From positions 1,443,001 through 1,507,000 of the forward strand of contig JAPFFF010000020.1 in assembly GCA_039105265.1 (NCBI GenBank): DNA of 64,000 nt. Direction: 5' to 3'. Numbering within the stretch: position 1 is the stretch's first letter; each line of letters starts with the position of its first letter. Position numbers and translations under genes: made by a program. This document shows, in pieces, positions 1 to 10,586 of this stretch. The stretch comes from Tritrichomonas musculus (lineage: Eukaryota > Parabasalia > Tritrichomonadida > Tritrichomonadidae). The notes beneath the pieces were generated by a model. That model ran no database searches, was not told the DNA's origin, and was given only the letters and a program-made list of their open reading frames with translations.

Positions 1-126
1 TTATTCGAATATTAATATATAAAATCTATATTTTATATTTAATTGAATATTTTTTAAATAAAAATCGATATAAAAATACAATAAAATCTTTTTTTAAAGT
101 ATTCAATTTTTTTTTCATATGTAATT

Positions 127-493
127 ATGACGAAATTGCAGAATTGCTTCAAGATATCACTTGATAATTTTGAAAAGCCAGTACTTCTTGGTGGAGGTAG
201 TTTTGGAATAGTTTATAAAATTCGAGATAAGAAAACAAAAAAAAGAATTTGCCGCAAAAGTTATCAAATGTGATGGCAATATAGACCAATATAAAAAGTA
301 CATAATTGATGAAAATTTTGATGCTTCTTCATTAACGAGAGATGAGGATTCTGATGCTTCTTCGTTAATAATTGATGAAAATTCTGTTGCTTCATCATTT
401 ACAATTGATGAAGATTCTGATGTTTCTTCATTTATAATTGAAAAAGCTCAAACACACACAAAAAAAAATACTCAACTATATATATTTATATAA
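127..493 (+). pseudogene. Protein kinase N-terminal fragment, frameshifted
   Basis: The first frame starts at the ATG at 127 and gives a kinase glycine-rich loop (GGGSFGIVYK). A frame change in the A-run near 237-245 is then needed to continue into the expected VAIK-like lysine strand (FAAKVIKCDG). After that there is no kinase C-helix or catalytic loop. Instead four 11-residue acidic/serine repeats run to a stop at 491-493. No HRD or DFG motif follows, so this is the broken stub of a kinase gene fused to a short repeat. Trichomonads carry very large kinase families, so dead copies are expected. The single A-run indel could be an assembly error, but the missing catalytic lobe could not. Confidence 0.6.
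308..439 (+). repeat. Four tandem 33-bp coding repeats
   Basis: Four diverged units of 33 bp encode the pattern D-E-[ND]-[FS]-[DV]-[AV]-S-S-[LF]-x-[RI]. They stay in frame with each other inside the kinase fragment, so they expanded while the frame was still coding or by slippage in multiples of three. Confidence 0.7.
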
Positions 494-1484
494 AATTATT
501 GTCAATGGCTTTTATTTCTGCCGATGAAATCTTTTGAAATTTATTAAAAAGGCCAGACTACCCCCTTAATCATAAATTATTTCTATATTTTATTTGTGAA
601 TTTTAATTTCTAATATCATTAATATAAGTTTTATCTAAAAGATAAATATCATTATTATGAGGTTTAACACGTTTTAAATACCTTAATTTTCTTATTCAAA
701 TGTCTTGATCATTATGGAAGCCCTGCTTCTTCTCTTTTTAGTAACTATGACTTTAAAGAAGAAACAAGTGCTGTTTGCAATATTTTACTTCAAAGTTATC
801 CGTAAGTTTTTGATTTTAATTCTCTTAATTCAACACTTGATAAATCTGCATCAGAAATAATCAATGAGATAGAAATACAAAGAGGAAAATTCATTACTAT
901 CTTTTCTCCAGAGAGTAGAATTAAATAAAATTAAAGACGAAAAAAAGAAAGAACAAATTGAACTAAACAAAATGAATGAAGATATAAAAAATAAATTAGA
1001 TAACGAAATAAAGAAATCTATTGAGGAGATTGAAAGTCGTCTCAAATCAATAATTGAAAATTTGGTAAAAATGTGTAATGAACAAAAAGGGCTTAATGAT
1101 AAAGATGTTAATCAAAAATATCTACAAGTTGTTGAAAAGATTATCAATGATAGTAAATTAACCTTGATTTTTTTTTTTTTTTTTTTTTTTCAAATCACCA
1201 AATTGGCAAATGTTTAATAAACTTACAATAGAATGTTAAAAAGAACAAAATATGTACCAATTAAATTATTATATAATAATTTTTTTTCAAAAAAAAGCAA
1301 ATAAAAAGAGGAATTTAATTAGCAACCGTCCAGTGTCTAAACACTTTCCATTTCCTAATTGCAATATTATATATATATATAATATTTACCAAATTTAAAT
1401 TTCATTTTTCTTTAATAAAAAATAAAAAAAAATTACTTAAATACATTGTATTAAATACAAAAATTATTTTTTATTTAAAATTTC
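494..1484. other. Gene-poor spacer with a decayed coiled-coil ORF
   Basis: There is no intact gene. From about 800 to 1217 on + there is a charged, heptad-like reading (residues such as NEDIKNKLDNEIKKSIEEIE) interrupted by stops upstream and ending in a 23-T run (1168-1190). It looks like the decayed end of a coiled-coil protein, family not recognised. The minus-strand ORF over the same bases is its shadow. The rest is AT-rich spacer. Confidence 0.35.
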
Positions 1485-1488
1485 TTAA

Positions 1489-1728
1489 GGTACAAATCCA
1501 GTACGTTACGTAACCGCCATTTTTTTTGACACTTTATAAGAAAAAATCGACATGTTATATAAAAAATCGAATATCTGACTATTTTTTACATAACATGTCA
1601 TTGAATTAAGAAAAATGTAAAATAAATGTCAAAAACACACCTTGTCAATTTAAACTTTTTCAAAGACCCCCATCTATTCAAATAATAAACGTTCTCACTT
1701 ACAAAAAATAACGTACTGGATTTGTACC
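1489..1728. mobile_element. 240-bp MITE with 20-bp perfect TIRs, flanked by TTAA
   Basis: The left end reads GGTACAAATCCAGTACGTTA and the right end is its exact reverse complement. TTAA flanks both sides (1485-1488 and 1729-1732). The interior has a second inverted repeat of about 17 bp (near 1551-1600, one mismatch) and no coding capacity. This is the structure of a miniature inverted-repeat element. The target could be read as TTAA (piggyBac-like) or as TA with AGGTAC ends (Tc1/mariner-like). A related end lies at 16330-16375. Confidence 0.75.
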
Positions 1729-2168
1729 TTAATCATGTTTGTATTTTTTTTAATCATGTTTTTAGTAATATATTTTTAAATTAAATAAATATTTTTTTAC
1801 AGCTAATTTTTATCGTAATGGAACTAAATTTACTACAATAAGGAAAAAATAGAAAAAAATATAACCATTTTTTGTAAAAAACGTAAATAATTGAAAAATT
1901 ATTGTAACACAATTTTTGAATAGTAAATATTTATTTCAAATAAATAAATAAATAAAATGATTTTAATATAAAAAACTGAGATATAACAATATTTTAAAAA
2001 CATTGAAATTGAAAGGTAAAATATTTAGCCATTACAATAAGCTTATTGTATTAAAATTTGATTATTTATTTGGCAGCTTAAGGCTAAAATAATCTGCCTT
2101 ATAATAGGTCAATATAAACGGTTAGGTAAAATTAAAAAAAAAATCGAATAAGTATTCAATTTTAATTG

Positions 2169-2302
2169 ACCATAGGGAAGGCCAAAAAAAGCGGTATACG
2201 AAAAAATCGACGGTTTTTCGTATAAGAAACCGTTTTTATTCACCATATTGAAGGCCAAAAAAAAAGCGGTATACGAAAAAATTGAAAGGTTTTCGTATAA
2301 AA
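2169..2302. repeat. Two 73-bp direct repeats, each containing a hairpin
   Basis: Unit 1 starts at 2169 and unit 2 at 2242. Each carries GGCCAAAAAAAG, CGGTATACGAAAAA and a matching TTTTCGTATA. In unit 1 the arms TATACGAAAAA (2195-2205) and TTTTTCGTATA (2214-2224) pair perfectly over 11 bp with an 8-nt loop; unit 2 pairs over 10 bp. The minus-strand ORF across it is a low-complexity by-product. Confidence 0.6.
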
Positions 2303-2305
2303 ATT

Positions 2306-5183
2306 CATTCAATTTTGAGCTTTTTTGAGATTTTTTTAATCGTTAGACGATAATATTTAACTGAATTCAAGATTAAAACTATGATTCAAAAACGAGTAAT
2401 AATATGATTTCAAACTTTTTATGAAATATTAAATTGAATTTATCAATTAATTGAAAATATTAATAGAGGTAAATTAAATATTTTGAATTATAGTTAATAA
2501 AACATTAAATGCTTTTTATCTTTATAATTAGTCATAATCTCCAAAAAATATTGTAAGATAACTCAATTGTTCATATTGATTAGTTAATAAAAATTATATA
2601 TTTCAGAATTGAAATATTATAAAAATATATTTTCCAAAAAAGCAAAAACATTTATTCAAAAAAATATAACTTTATGTTAAACATTATGCTCGGAAAAGTT
2701 ATCATTTGTCACTTTTTAGGATAAAAAAAGATAAAAAAAAAAAAAGGTGGAATTTTATTGTATTTTTAGTTTTGCATTATTTAAAAATGCATTTATAATG
2801 TTTTTTTCTTGAAAAAATCGAAATATAATAAATTTATTATATAATAATAATACTTAGGCCAAAACTAGTTTTTTTCAAAAGCTTTGTATCTTTGCAAAAA
2901 CTGTATTATGAAAATATAAATATTATTAGTATAAATTTGGAATATTGAGCATTTGAAATATATATAATAAAAGAAAATCTGTTTGAGAAATTGTAGTTTT
3001 TTATAATTATTGATTGAATAATTGAAAAAAAATAAATCCAGCGATAAATTATTAGGTATAAATAATAAATGAGCTTGATGTTCGTTAAATATTTTTTTAT
3101 AAACTAAGAAATGGGAACGGCCCTCACAATTTTTTTCTGATTTAAAATAAGCTTATCTTAAAAAGTATTTTATTTAATAAAATATTTTAAGTTAAAATAA
3201 TTCAAACATATTATATATAAATTAAATATATTAATTAAAATATTATTAAAGTTATATATTTTAGAGGAAAAAATAAAATTTTATTTTTTAAGATTTTAAC
3301 GAATGATGGAAATTTTATACCATTTATAATTTTAATCATTTATTAGCATCAAACCATATATTAAAAATTCAAAATAAATGAATGCAGAGTTATTTCAAAA
3401 ATCATGATTTTATTATTTAAATTTGAATTTGAATGATCATACAAATATTTTTGAGAAAACTTTTCAAAAGAAAAGAAGAAAAGGATATGAATCTATTTAA
3501 AAGAAAAGAGTCATTAAGTCATATTAATAATTAAATAGAATACTTTAATATATATCTATTATATATAAAAATATTTTATTATGTGCTATATATCTGAAGA
3601 TAAATATATATTTTAAATATGAAATATTGTTTGAACAGTATTATTCAATTGTATTTTATTTTAATTATGTATATTTTAATTAATTTTAATATTTATTTTT
3701 TAATTTTAAGATATAACTTAATATATATATAATTATATTTATAAAAATGTTCCAAAATCAGTTTTTTAAAAAATTAAAAAAGATAAATGTATTTTCGCAG
3801 AGAGCCTCTCAATTTGCGAAGATGATTTGAATTGATACAACCGAATAAGCTTTCAAATGAGAAACTTTTTCTTAAGATTTTTATATCTCAAAACCCCTAT
3901 ATTCGATTATGTTTTTACCAAATAAATTTTATTAAATATTAAATAGTATTCTTATTAATATAAGTTATATTGAAGAATTCGATTTTCCATAACCGCCGAT
4001 TTCGGATCCCCTTTAAACTAAGTTTTTAAATTTTCACGTCCGATAGAAATATTATTTGATATATCTCAATTAAAAAATAATAATTCGTATATTTTATTTT
4101 AAATTTAAATTTAAAAATATATTAATTATATGTATAAAATTAATATAAATATATTATTATATATTTAGTAAGATATTACATTTTTAAATTGAAAGAAACG
4201 CGAAATTTAAAAAACTTAGTTTATATTTTCTTTTGAATTTGAGAAAATAAAAATAAATTTTCAATTAGGTTAATTTTTATTCTCAGAAAAAAAGCTAAAC
4301 GGACATTCATTTAATTAATTTTTTTACAATTCTGAATTAATATCTCAAGAACCATATCTCCAAAATTAAAATTATATCCGATTTTTGCTATAAAAACTTC
4401 AACAAAATCAAATTTCGAGCAAAAGATTATTTATGCTTAAAAATTCAATATTTATATTGAAAAAAAAAAAGAAAAAAAACAATCTAATCAAATTACAAAA
4501 ATATTTATACATTTTTTTAATAGACAAACCAATAACATTGAAGAAAAATTAAGCAAATATTTTTTTCTCGATAAATATTTTATTTTACGCTCAAATCTAA
4601 ATTATTAAAGCTTAATATATGTGATAAAAAATCTAAAACGAAAGTGGTGTTGTATATATTGTCCTCATCAACAAATATTCGATTTCTTTAAAACTATTAG
4701 AAAGATTAAAATTGGACTAGTTCAGACATATGTAATATTTTCTAAACTTTACATAATATAAAGAAATATATAATATCTTCAAAATTTTATAGAATTATTT
4801 AAATTAAATATAATATTTAATTTATAAAATGTGTATATTTTAATTTAATAGAAAAGGAAATCAATTTTTTATTTTAAAATATTTGAATTTATTTTTTGAC
4901 AAGAGATATTTAAAATTTATATAGAGAAATGCTATTATAATCTCATATTTTTATGTTTAAGATTATTGTTAACATTTTTTCTTCAATATTTATGGGAAAA
5001 ACGACAAATCAAAACGTATACGTTTTTTCATTCAAATTTTCTCGTTTTTTATTTTTTGAATATTAATTTGGTAGATACATTCAAAAAAAATCGTTATTTA
5101 AATTATATATACGTTTAAAAATTTTAATTAAAATAACGTTATCAAAAATAAACAAATAAACACATCATTAAATTAATTATTTG
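2306..5183. other. AT-rich gene-free region
   Basis: No reading frame above noise, no RNA gene and no repeat that I can support. The sequence is mostly A/T with short simple runs. The last 60-80 bases hold the kinase promoter: AACGTTATC near 5134 and ACATCATTAA near 5162, the latter resembling a trichomonad initiator. Confidence 0.5.
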
Positions 5184-6875
5184 ATGCCACAACAAATCAA
5201 AGTCCCAGAGAAAATCATTTATACACGAGAAGACGGAACACGCGATGTTTTTATAGTTCACGAAAAATTAGGACAAGGAGGATTCGCTCTTGTACATCGA
5301 GTTACGCATACAAATTCGAACAAAACATTTGCAATGAAAATAATACCGAAAGAAAGACACCAAAGCGATGATTATCAGAAATACATTAATCAAATCAAGA
5401 ATGAAATTGAAATCCAAAAAGATCTTAATCATCCAAATATCGTAAAATCAAAATTAACTTTTTCAGATGATACAAACCAGTATATTGTACTCGAATATTG
5501 TCCAGGTAAAACAATTCGTGATTACATCAAGAAAAAAGAACAAGGGTACCTTTCAGAGCCAGAAACAAGACAAATTTTAAACGATGTCATTCAAGGCCTC
5601 ATTCACCTTCATAAACACAAAATAATTCACCATGATCTCAAACTTGAAAACTTCCTTATTGGTGCAAACGGAAGAGTTAAAATTGCAGACTTCGGAGTTT
5701 CAGTAGTTCTTAAAAATTCAGATGACAAAAATAAATCATTTTGCGGAACATCAAGTTATTTGAGTCCAGAAGTTCTAATGAAAGAAAGCAATGGACACAG
5801 CTTTGAAGTTGATATTTGGGCCATTGGAGTCTGTGCTTTTATAATGCTCACTGGACAGCCACCATTTTGCGGATTTGAAAAAGAATTCATATACGAAAAA
5901 ATCAAGAATAATGAATACAATTTTCCACCTTCAATTCCGCTTTCAAAAGAAGCAAAAGGCTTCATAAGAAGGATTTTCCAAGTCGATCCAAGAAGAAGGC
6001 CAACAGCAATTGAACTTGTTGATCATCCTTTCTTAACCGAATATGATAAAGAGCAGGTGAAATTATATGTTCAACCAAAGTTCATTCCTTCCTTGAACAA
6101 CAATTTAATCTTGAAATCAAATTCACCTTTTCGTTCCGTCAAGAGAATCGGTTGTTCAAATTTACGTGGTTCAAATGTTCCTTTTTATTCATCAAAAAAC
6201 TCGGATGAAACAAGTTCTTCATCTAAAAAGTTAAGTATGAGCAGTAGTATTCCAAATTCAAATGAAAACAGTCAATCAAATTGTAATAAATACATCATAA
6301 ACGCCAAAAAAACATTTACTGTTCCAAAGCATTTTGTTGTAAAGCACTTTTTCATTGCTAATGATTTAGGTTACTTACTTGGTGACGGAACAGTTGGAGT
6401 TTGCTTTGAAGATGGCTCTCGTATCGTTTTGGATCCATATGAAAAATTTGTCCAAGTGTTCAAAGATAACGATTCATATGCTGATGCAATTGAACTCAAT
6501 CATATTGTTGAGAACAAATATCAAAGCAAAATTTCATTAGTACAGAAATTTGCAAATTCATTTAAGAAGTTTCGATTTCTATATGAATTGACTGGCTATA
6601 ATTATGATTGCCTTGTTCCTCTTTATCATATCAAGTCATTTATGAAGAAAAATGATTCAATTCTATTCAAATTTAATGACAATAATATACAGATAAATTT
6701 CGAGGATCATAAAAAACTAATCATATTTTCTAACTTAAAAAAAATGTGTTTAGTTAGCCATCTTAAAGAAAAATGCTCGTTCGTAGATATAAAAGATGCA
6801 ATAAATAATGATTCTTCAGATGAGAGTAGAAAATATGGAAGGGCTAAAGAAATGTTCACAGAATTGCATTTTTAG
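5184..6875 (+). CDS. Polo-like serine/threonine kinase with two polo boxes
   Basis: A 563-aa protein from the ATG at 5184; the in-frame TTG just before it is not a likely eukaryotic start. The kinase domain spans about residues 22-285: glycine loop GQGGFALV, ATP-binding Lys52, catalytic loop IIHHDLKLEN with Asp151, DFG Asp169 and activation segment KSFCGTSSYLSPEVL. The usual HRD is HHD. Ser185 lies where polo kinases have their activating Thr. After a Ser-rich linker, residues about 380-460 match a first polo box (GYLLGDGTVGVCFEDGSR) and about 470-540 a second (ILFKFNDNNIQINFEDHKKL). Polo kinases act at spindle poles, basal bodies and in cytokinesis, with the boxes binding phosphorylated partners. 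All core motifs look functional. It stands alone with its own promoter. Confidence 0.88.
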   Translation: MPQQIKVPEKIIYTREDGTRDVFIVHEKLGQGGFALVHRVTHTNSNKTFAMKIIPKERHQSDDYQKYINQIKNEIEIQKDLNHPNIVKSKLTFSDDTNQYIVLEYCPGKTIRDYIKKKEQGYLSEPETRQILNDVIQGLIHLHKHKIIHHDLKLENFLIGANGRVKIADFGVSVVLKNSDDKNKSFCGTSSYLSPEVLMKESNGHSFEVDIWAIGVCAFIMLTGQPPFCGFEKEFIYEKIKNNEYNFPPSIPLSKEAKGFIRRIFQVDPRRRPTAIELVDHPFLTEYDKEQVKLYVQPKFIPSLNNNLILKSNSPFRSVKRIGCSNLRGSNVPFYSSKNSDETSSSSKKLSMSSSIPNSNENSQSNCNKYIINAKKTFTVPKHFVVKHFFIANDLGYLLGDGTVGVCFEDGSRIVLDPYEKFVQVFKDNDSYADAIELNHIVENKYQSKISLVQKFANSFKKFRFLYELTGYNYDCLVPLYHIKSFMKKNDSILFKFNDNNIQINFEDHKKLIIFSNLKKMCLVSHLKEKCSFVDIKDAINNDSSDESRKYGRAKEMFTELHF

Positions 6876-7160
6876 ATATTAAATTGTATGTTAATCATGT
6901 GATATATTATAAATAAACTTATATTAAAAAAAAATTATCATATTTTTTAAAAATATTTTTATCAGTTTTAAATTTCTTTTTCTTGCACATTAATATTATT
7001 AATTTGGCTCCATTTGGACTATATTTGAAATCATTTTACAAAATTTTAATTAATATATCCAAAGATGAAAAAAATTTATTGCCCCAGAATTCTAAATAAA
7101 GGTTCAACAAACGATTTTATTGTGGAAAAAATAAATGTTTTAAATTTGGTTTTATTTATT

Positions 7161-7538
7161 TTAATCATTCTTCATTATATCTTCAGGCTTTTCTGTGAGC
7201 TCTCGACCAGTAACAACGCATATTGGATGCTCGTTTGTTTTGAGTAAGTGGAGAAGTTCTTCTCTCTCATAGATAACGCCGGTGGATGAAAAAACAGGAT
7301 CTTTGATTTTTCTTCCTGAAATTTGGTCATTTGAATCGGATCCAGCATTCTTCATTACATCTTCAGGCTTTTCTGTGAGCTCTCGACCAGTAACAACGCA
7401 TATTGGATGCTCGTTTGTTTTGAGTAAGTGGAGAAGTTCTTCTCTCTCATAGATAACGCCGGTGGATGAAAAAACAGGATCTTTGATTTTTTTTCCTGAA
7501 ATTTGGTCATCTGAATTTGATTGAGCTTTATTACTCAT
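7161..7538 (-). CDS. Small protein with two near-identical U-box-like modules
   Basis: 125 aa from the ATG at 7538. It is two copies of a roughly 60-residue module: DQISGKKIKDPVFSSTGVIY, then EREELLHLLK, then HPICVVTGRELT. This matches the U-box pattern (conserved DPV, a G.IYER helix start, P(I/V)...T...L), the E2-binding fold of some ubiquitin ligases. Each module is shorter than a full U-box (about 70 aa), and no substrate-binding domain is present. The copies come from a 180-bp tandem duplication with only a few differences. Upstream on its strand is AAACGTAAAAAC, similar to motifs before other genes here. It may be a real minimal E2-binding protein or a fragment of a larger ligase. Confidence 0.6.
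   Translation of the reverse strand: MSNKAQSNSDDQISGKKIKDPVFSSTGVIYEREELLHLLKTNEHPICVVTGRELTEKPEDVMKNAGSDSNDQISGRKIKDPVFSSTGVIYEREELLHLLKTNEHPICVVTGRELTEKPEDIMKND
7168..7527. repeat. Tandem duplication, 2 x 180 bp
   Basis: Positions 7168-7347 and 7348-7527 are nearly identical and offset by exactly 180 bp (60 codons), so the frame is kept. The high identity points to a recent duplication or to gene conversion. Confidence 0.85.
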
Positions 7539-7949
7539 TAACTAAACAGTATCTTTGATGAGTTTTTACGTTTTGCATTTCATTCAATTTAAAATAAGAA
7601 TATCTTATTAAATAAAAATATTAATAATATTATTATGATTATATAGATATTCATCATAATTCAAAAGTTATATAAATTATAAAATTATCTTAATATTCCT
7701 TTTCAATTGAGATATTTCTGAAAATAATAATATCGGATACGAAATCAGAACTATTCAATTTATGTCAAAATTAACTTTTTTATAGGATTAAAACCTTTGT
7801 AAAGTATTCAAAAAATTGAAATAAAATTTTTTTATTTATTTTGTTTATTTTATTATTTTGTTTATTTTAAAATAATATCTCTATTATTTCTTAATTCTAA
7901 ATTATATCTTATAATTAAAATATATATATAGGATAATATAAGGGAACAA

Positions 7950-8363
7950 AGGAACTTTTGATCATTCGATCAATGTCAATAAGATAAATTGTACTATATT
8001 TTTCAACAATTATATTATTTGGCTTTAAATCCATAATGATGAAGATATGCAAGAATTATCATTATTTCAAATATGATTTTCAAAAAATCTTTCTTTGATT
8101 CTTTTGTAAAATCAATTTTTACGGTTCTTCCTTCCATATACAATTCTTATTGATGAATACCCCGTAGTTCTAAAATAACTTGAATGAAGAGGATGTTTAA
8201 TGCTGGGATTATTTTCACATTCTAGTTGAAACAACTTGTGGTCTTTTAATGTTTTCAAAAATGTTTTCATCCCGCCAATTTCTTCTTTTGAGATCAAAAA
8301 AGAAAACACTATCTTGTTTGATATGATCTTAAATATCATTAAAATATATGATTTCAAATGCAA
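7950..8363 (-). pseudogene. Protein kinase remnant
   Basis: Read on minus, 8363-8112 gives a kinase N-lobe-like segment (FLKTLKDHKLFQLECENNP, then IKHPL). A second piece gives the helix E region (FLKIIFEIMIILAYLHHYG). A frame change and small deletion follow at the catalytic loop, so that DLKPNNIIVEK appears in another frame without the preceding HR. Then comes LIDIDR in the DFG position. No single frame covers it and the catalytic loop is damaged. It sits directly downstream of the ankyrin pseudogene on the same strand. Confidence 0.55.
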
Positions 8364-8536
8364 TCGAAGATAAACTCAATTAATTTTATTTTAAATGAAT
8401 GTTTCAATATGCATATTCTTTTTTTTTCTTTAACATATAGATGGTGTCGTTTTGATATCAAATATAACTCATATATTAATTACCTTTTTATTTGGTTTAA
8501 TTGTGAAAGAAAGAAAATCAATAAAAAGTTATGGTG

Positions 8537-10378
8537 TTAAATCGAAATTTTTAGTAATATTTGCCTCACATAATGGAGTTTTCTTTCATGCAAGAATTTT
8601 GAAAAGTTATTCTTTTCTTTATTTGATCTATTATAAAATATATACTTATATCTGATATCTTTAATTGATTTTATATTCACATCAATTTTTGGATGTGATA
8701 ATAAAAGATTTACTGCATCCAAATCCTCGTTTTCAATTGCTGTCAATAATGGAGTTTGGTTGATTTGTATCGTTTTTTCTTTGAACATATGAAAAGAGCA
8801 ATAATGTTCATCTGAGATATCATTTATCTTGATAATCATTTCACAATTTACATTAATGTTTGGATGATTAATCAAGAGTTCATTATTCCAATCCCAAAAA
8901 GATTTTGGGTCATCTTCAATATCTTTTATTTCAGTAATTTGAGAATCTATAATGTAATATATAAAATGAATATTGAAAATTTATATTAATGTTTGGCTGA
9001 GATATTAAAAAATGTGCCATTTCATAATTGTTTCTTGAAACTGCAAAAAACAATAAGTTATATTTTTGTTTGATCATTATTTTTCTGTTTACATAATAAA
9101 ACACATCATTGACATCAATCATTTTTTTTTTTCAAATAACTTTTTCATTATTTCTAAATGTTCATTTTTGATTATATTATATAATAATGAGCTAATTTTT
9201 TCTAAATATTGTAAATCAGCATTTAAAGACTGAATAGCATCTGTTTCCTCAACAAGATAATTTACAAGTGATGTATAAAACCATACTCGCGAAAATCTCT
9301 TAAAAAAGAATTTACATTGTTTTTTAAAAAAGATAAAATCAAAATTATGATATTTAATTGCTTGATGTGTAATTGATGAATATATGTATGAATCTCTTTC
9401 TGGTTCATTTAAAAAATAATTTTGTAGAATGTAATTCGCTATTTCATTATGATAATATTTTATAGATTTGATTAAAATCTTATCATAACCAATATGATAT
9501 TGGCAATCGTTAGAAAAATCATGTTCCTCAATCATGTGAATTATTTCAGGATGACGTCCGTGAATTGCATATAACCAGATAGTCATTTTAATTTCTGCAT
9601 TGTTCTGATATAAATATTTGAAGATTTGAATTGAACCAAAAAAACATGCATATTCTATTAAAGATGGAACTTTTGCAGAACTAATGTTTTGCTTTGCTTC
9701 AAATATAATCTTATTTGTATCAAAAATTGAATTTTGAATATATGAATTAATATTGATATTATTTTTATTTACATAACTAATAAAAATATCAATATCATCA
9801 TTTCTGATTAATTGACAACTATATGTATCATTTTCACCAACTTTAAATTTCGATTTGAAATCTTCAATATTTGATCTTATTAATTAAATTAAAGGTTTCA
9901 TTTTATAACTTGATAATTTCACTGGTTCTGGCTTGTTAATCATGCAATAATCTGATATTTCCAGGTAAAAGTATGTAAGATAATCATCTTCTTCATAAAT
10001 TTTTAAATAGATTTAATGATTAATTATTATTATCTTTTTCAAAGAGAAAGAGAAGAATTCTTTTATTACTTTGAAATATATTAAAATTTCTGAATTCGTC
10101 ATCTGTTCCAGAATATCTTCTTTGAAATCAAGAATAATTTTTTCAATTTTGTTGAAAAAACCAGATTTTCGAAAATGGTAATTTGAATTTCTTGTTAATA
10201 GATTCAGAAATATTTTTAGCTCTGATTTATCTTCTACGAGATGTTTTTCTTTAATATAAGAACATAAATTTTGTTAATATTCTTCAATATTATCTTCATC
10301 ATCAAAATAATTGAGAAGAATTTGTTGCATTTCTTGTTTTTCTTGAATGTAATGTTGGCAAAATGTTATGCAATCCAT
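8537..10378 (-). pseudogene. DUF3447-type ankyrin-repeat protein, decayed
   Basis: The ATG at 10378 begins with MDCITFCQHYIQEKQEMQQI, the N-terminal style of a large trichomonad ankyrin/DUF3447 family. An in-frame stop follows within 35 codons (about 10276). Later pieces in changing frames match the rest of the family: the segment with WLYAIHGRHPEIIHMIEEHD (9586 downwards), then ankyrin-like units (NNYEMAHFLISQPNININ; ENEDLDAVNLLLSHPKIDVN). At least four breaks are needed to read through. Family members typically run 600-800 aa, which matches the span. Function of the family is unknown. Confidence 0.75.
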
Positions 10379-10586
10379 TTAATAATTATGTTAAAAATAT
10401 ACTGACAAAAAAATTTATGAAGTCAGATTTTTCAACTTTTTCAATGATCTTAATAAAAATTTTTTTATAAAAAATTTATGAAGTCAGGTTTAAAAATTCT
10501 CCAGAAAAAATAAAAATTTATATGATTTATGTTGGTTTATAAATGTGTCCTGGATGGATAATATCCCACCTGGATCATTAGTGCAA

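Noticed and set aside
851-1045. 64-aa minus ORF rich in Phe and Ser
   Set aside because: Shadow of an A-rich coiled-coil reading on the other strand.
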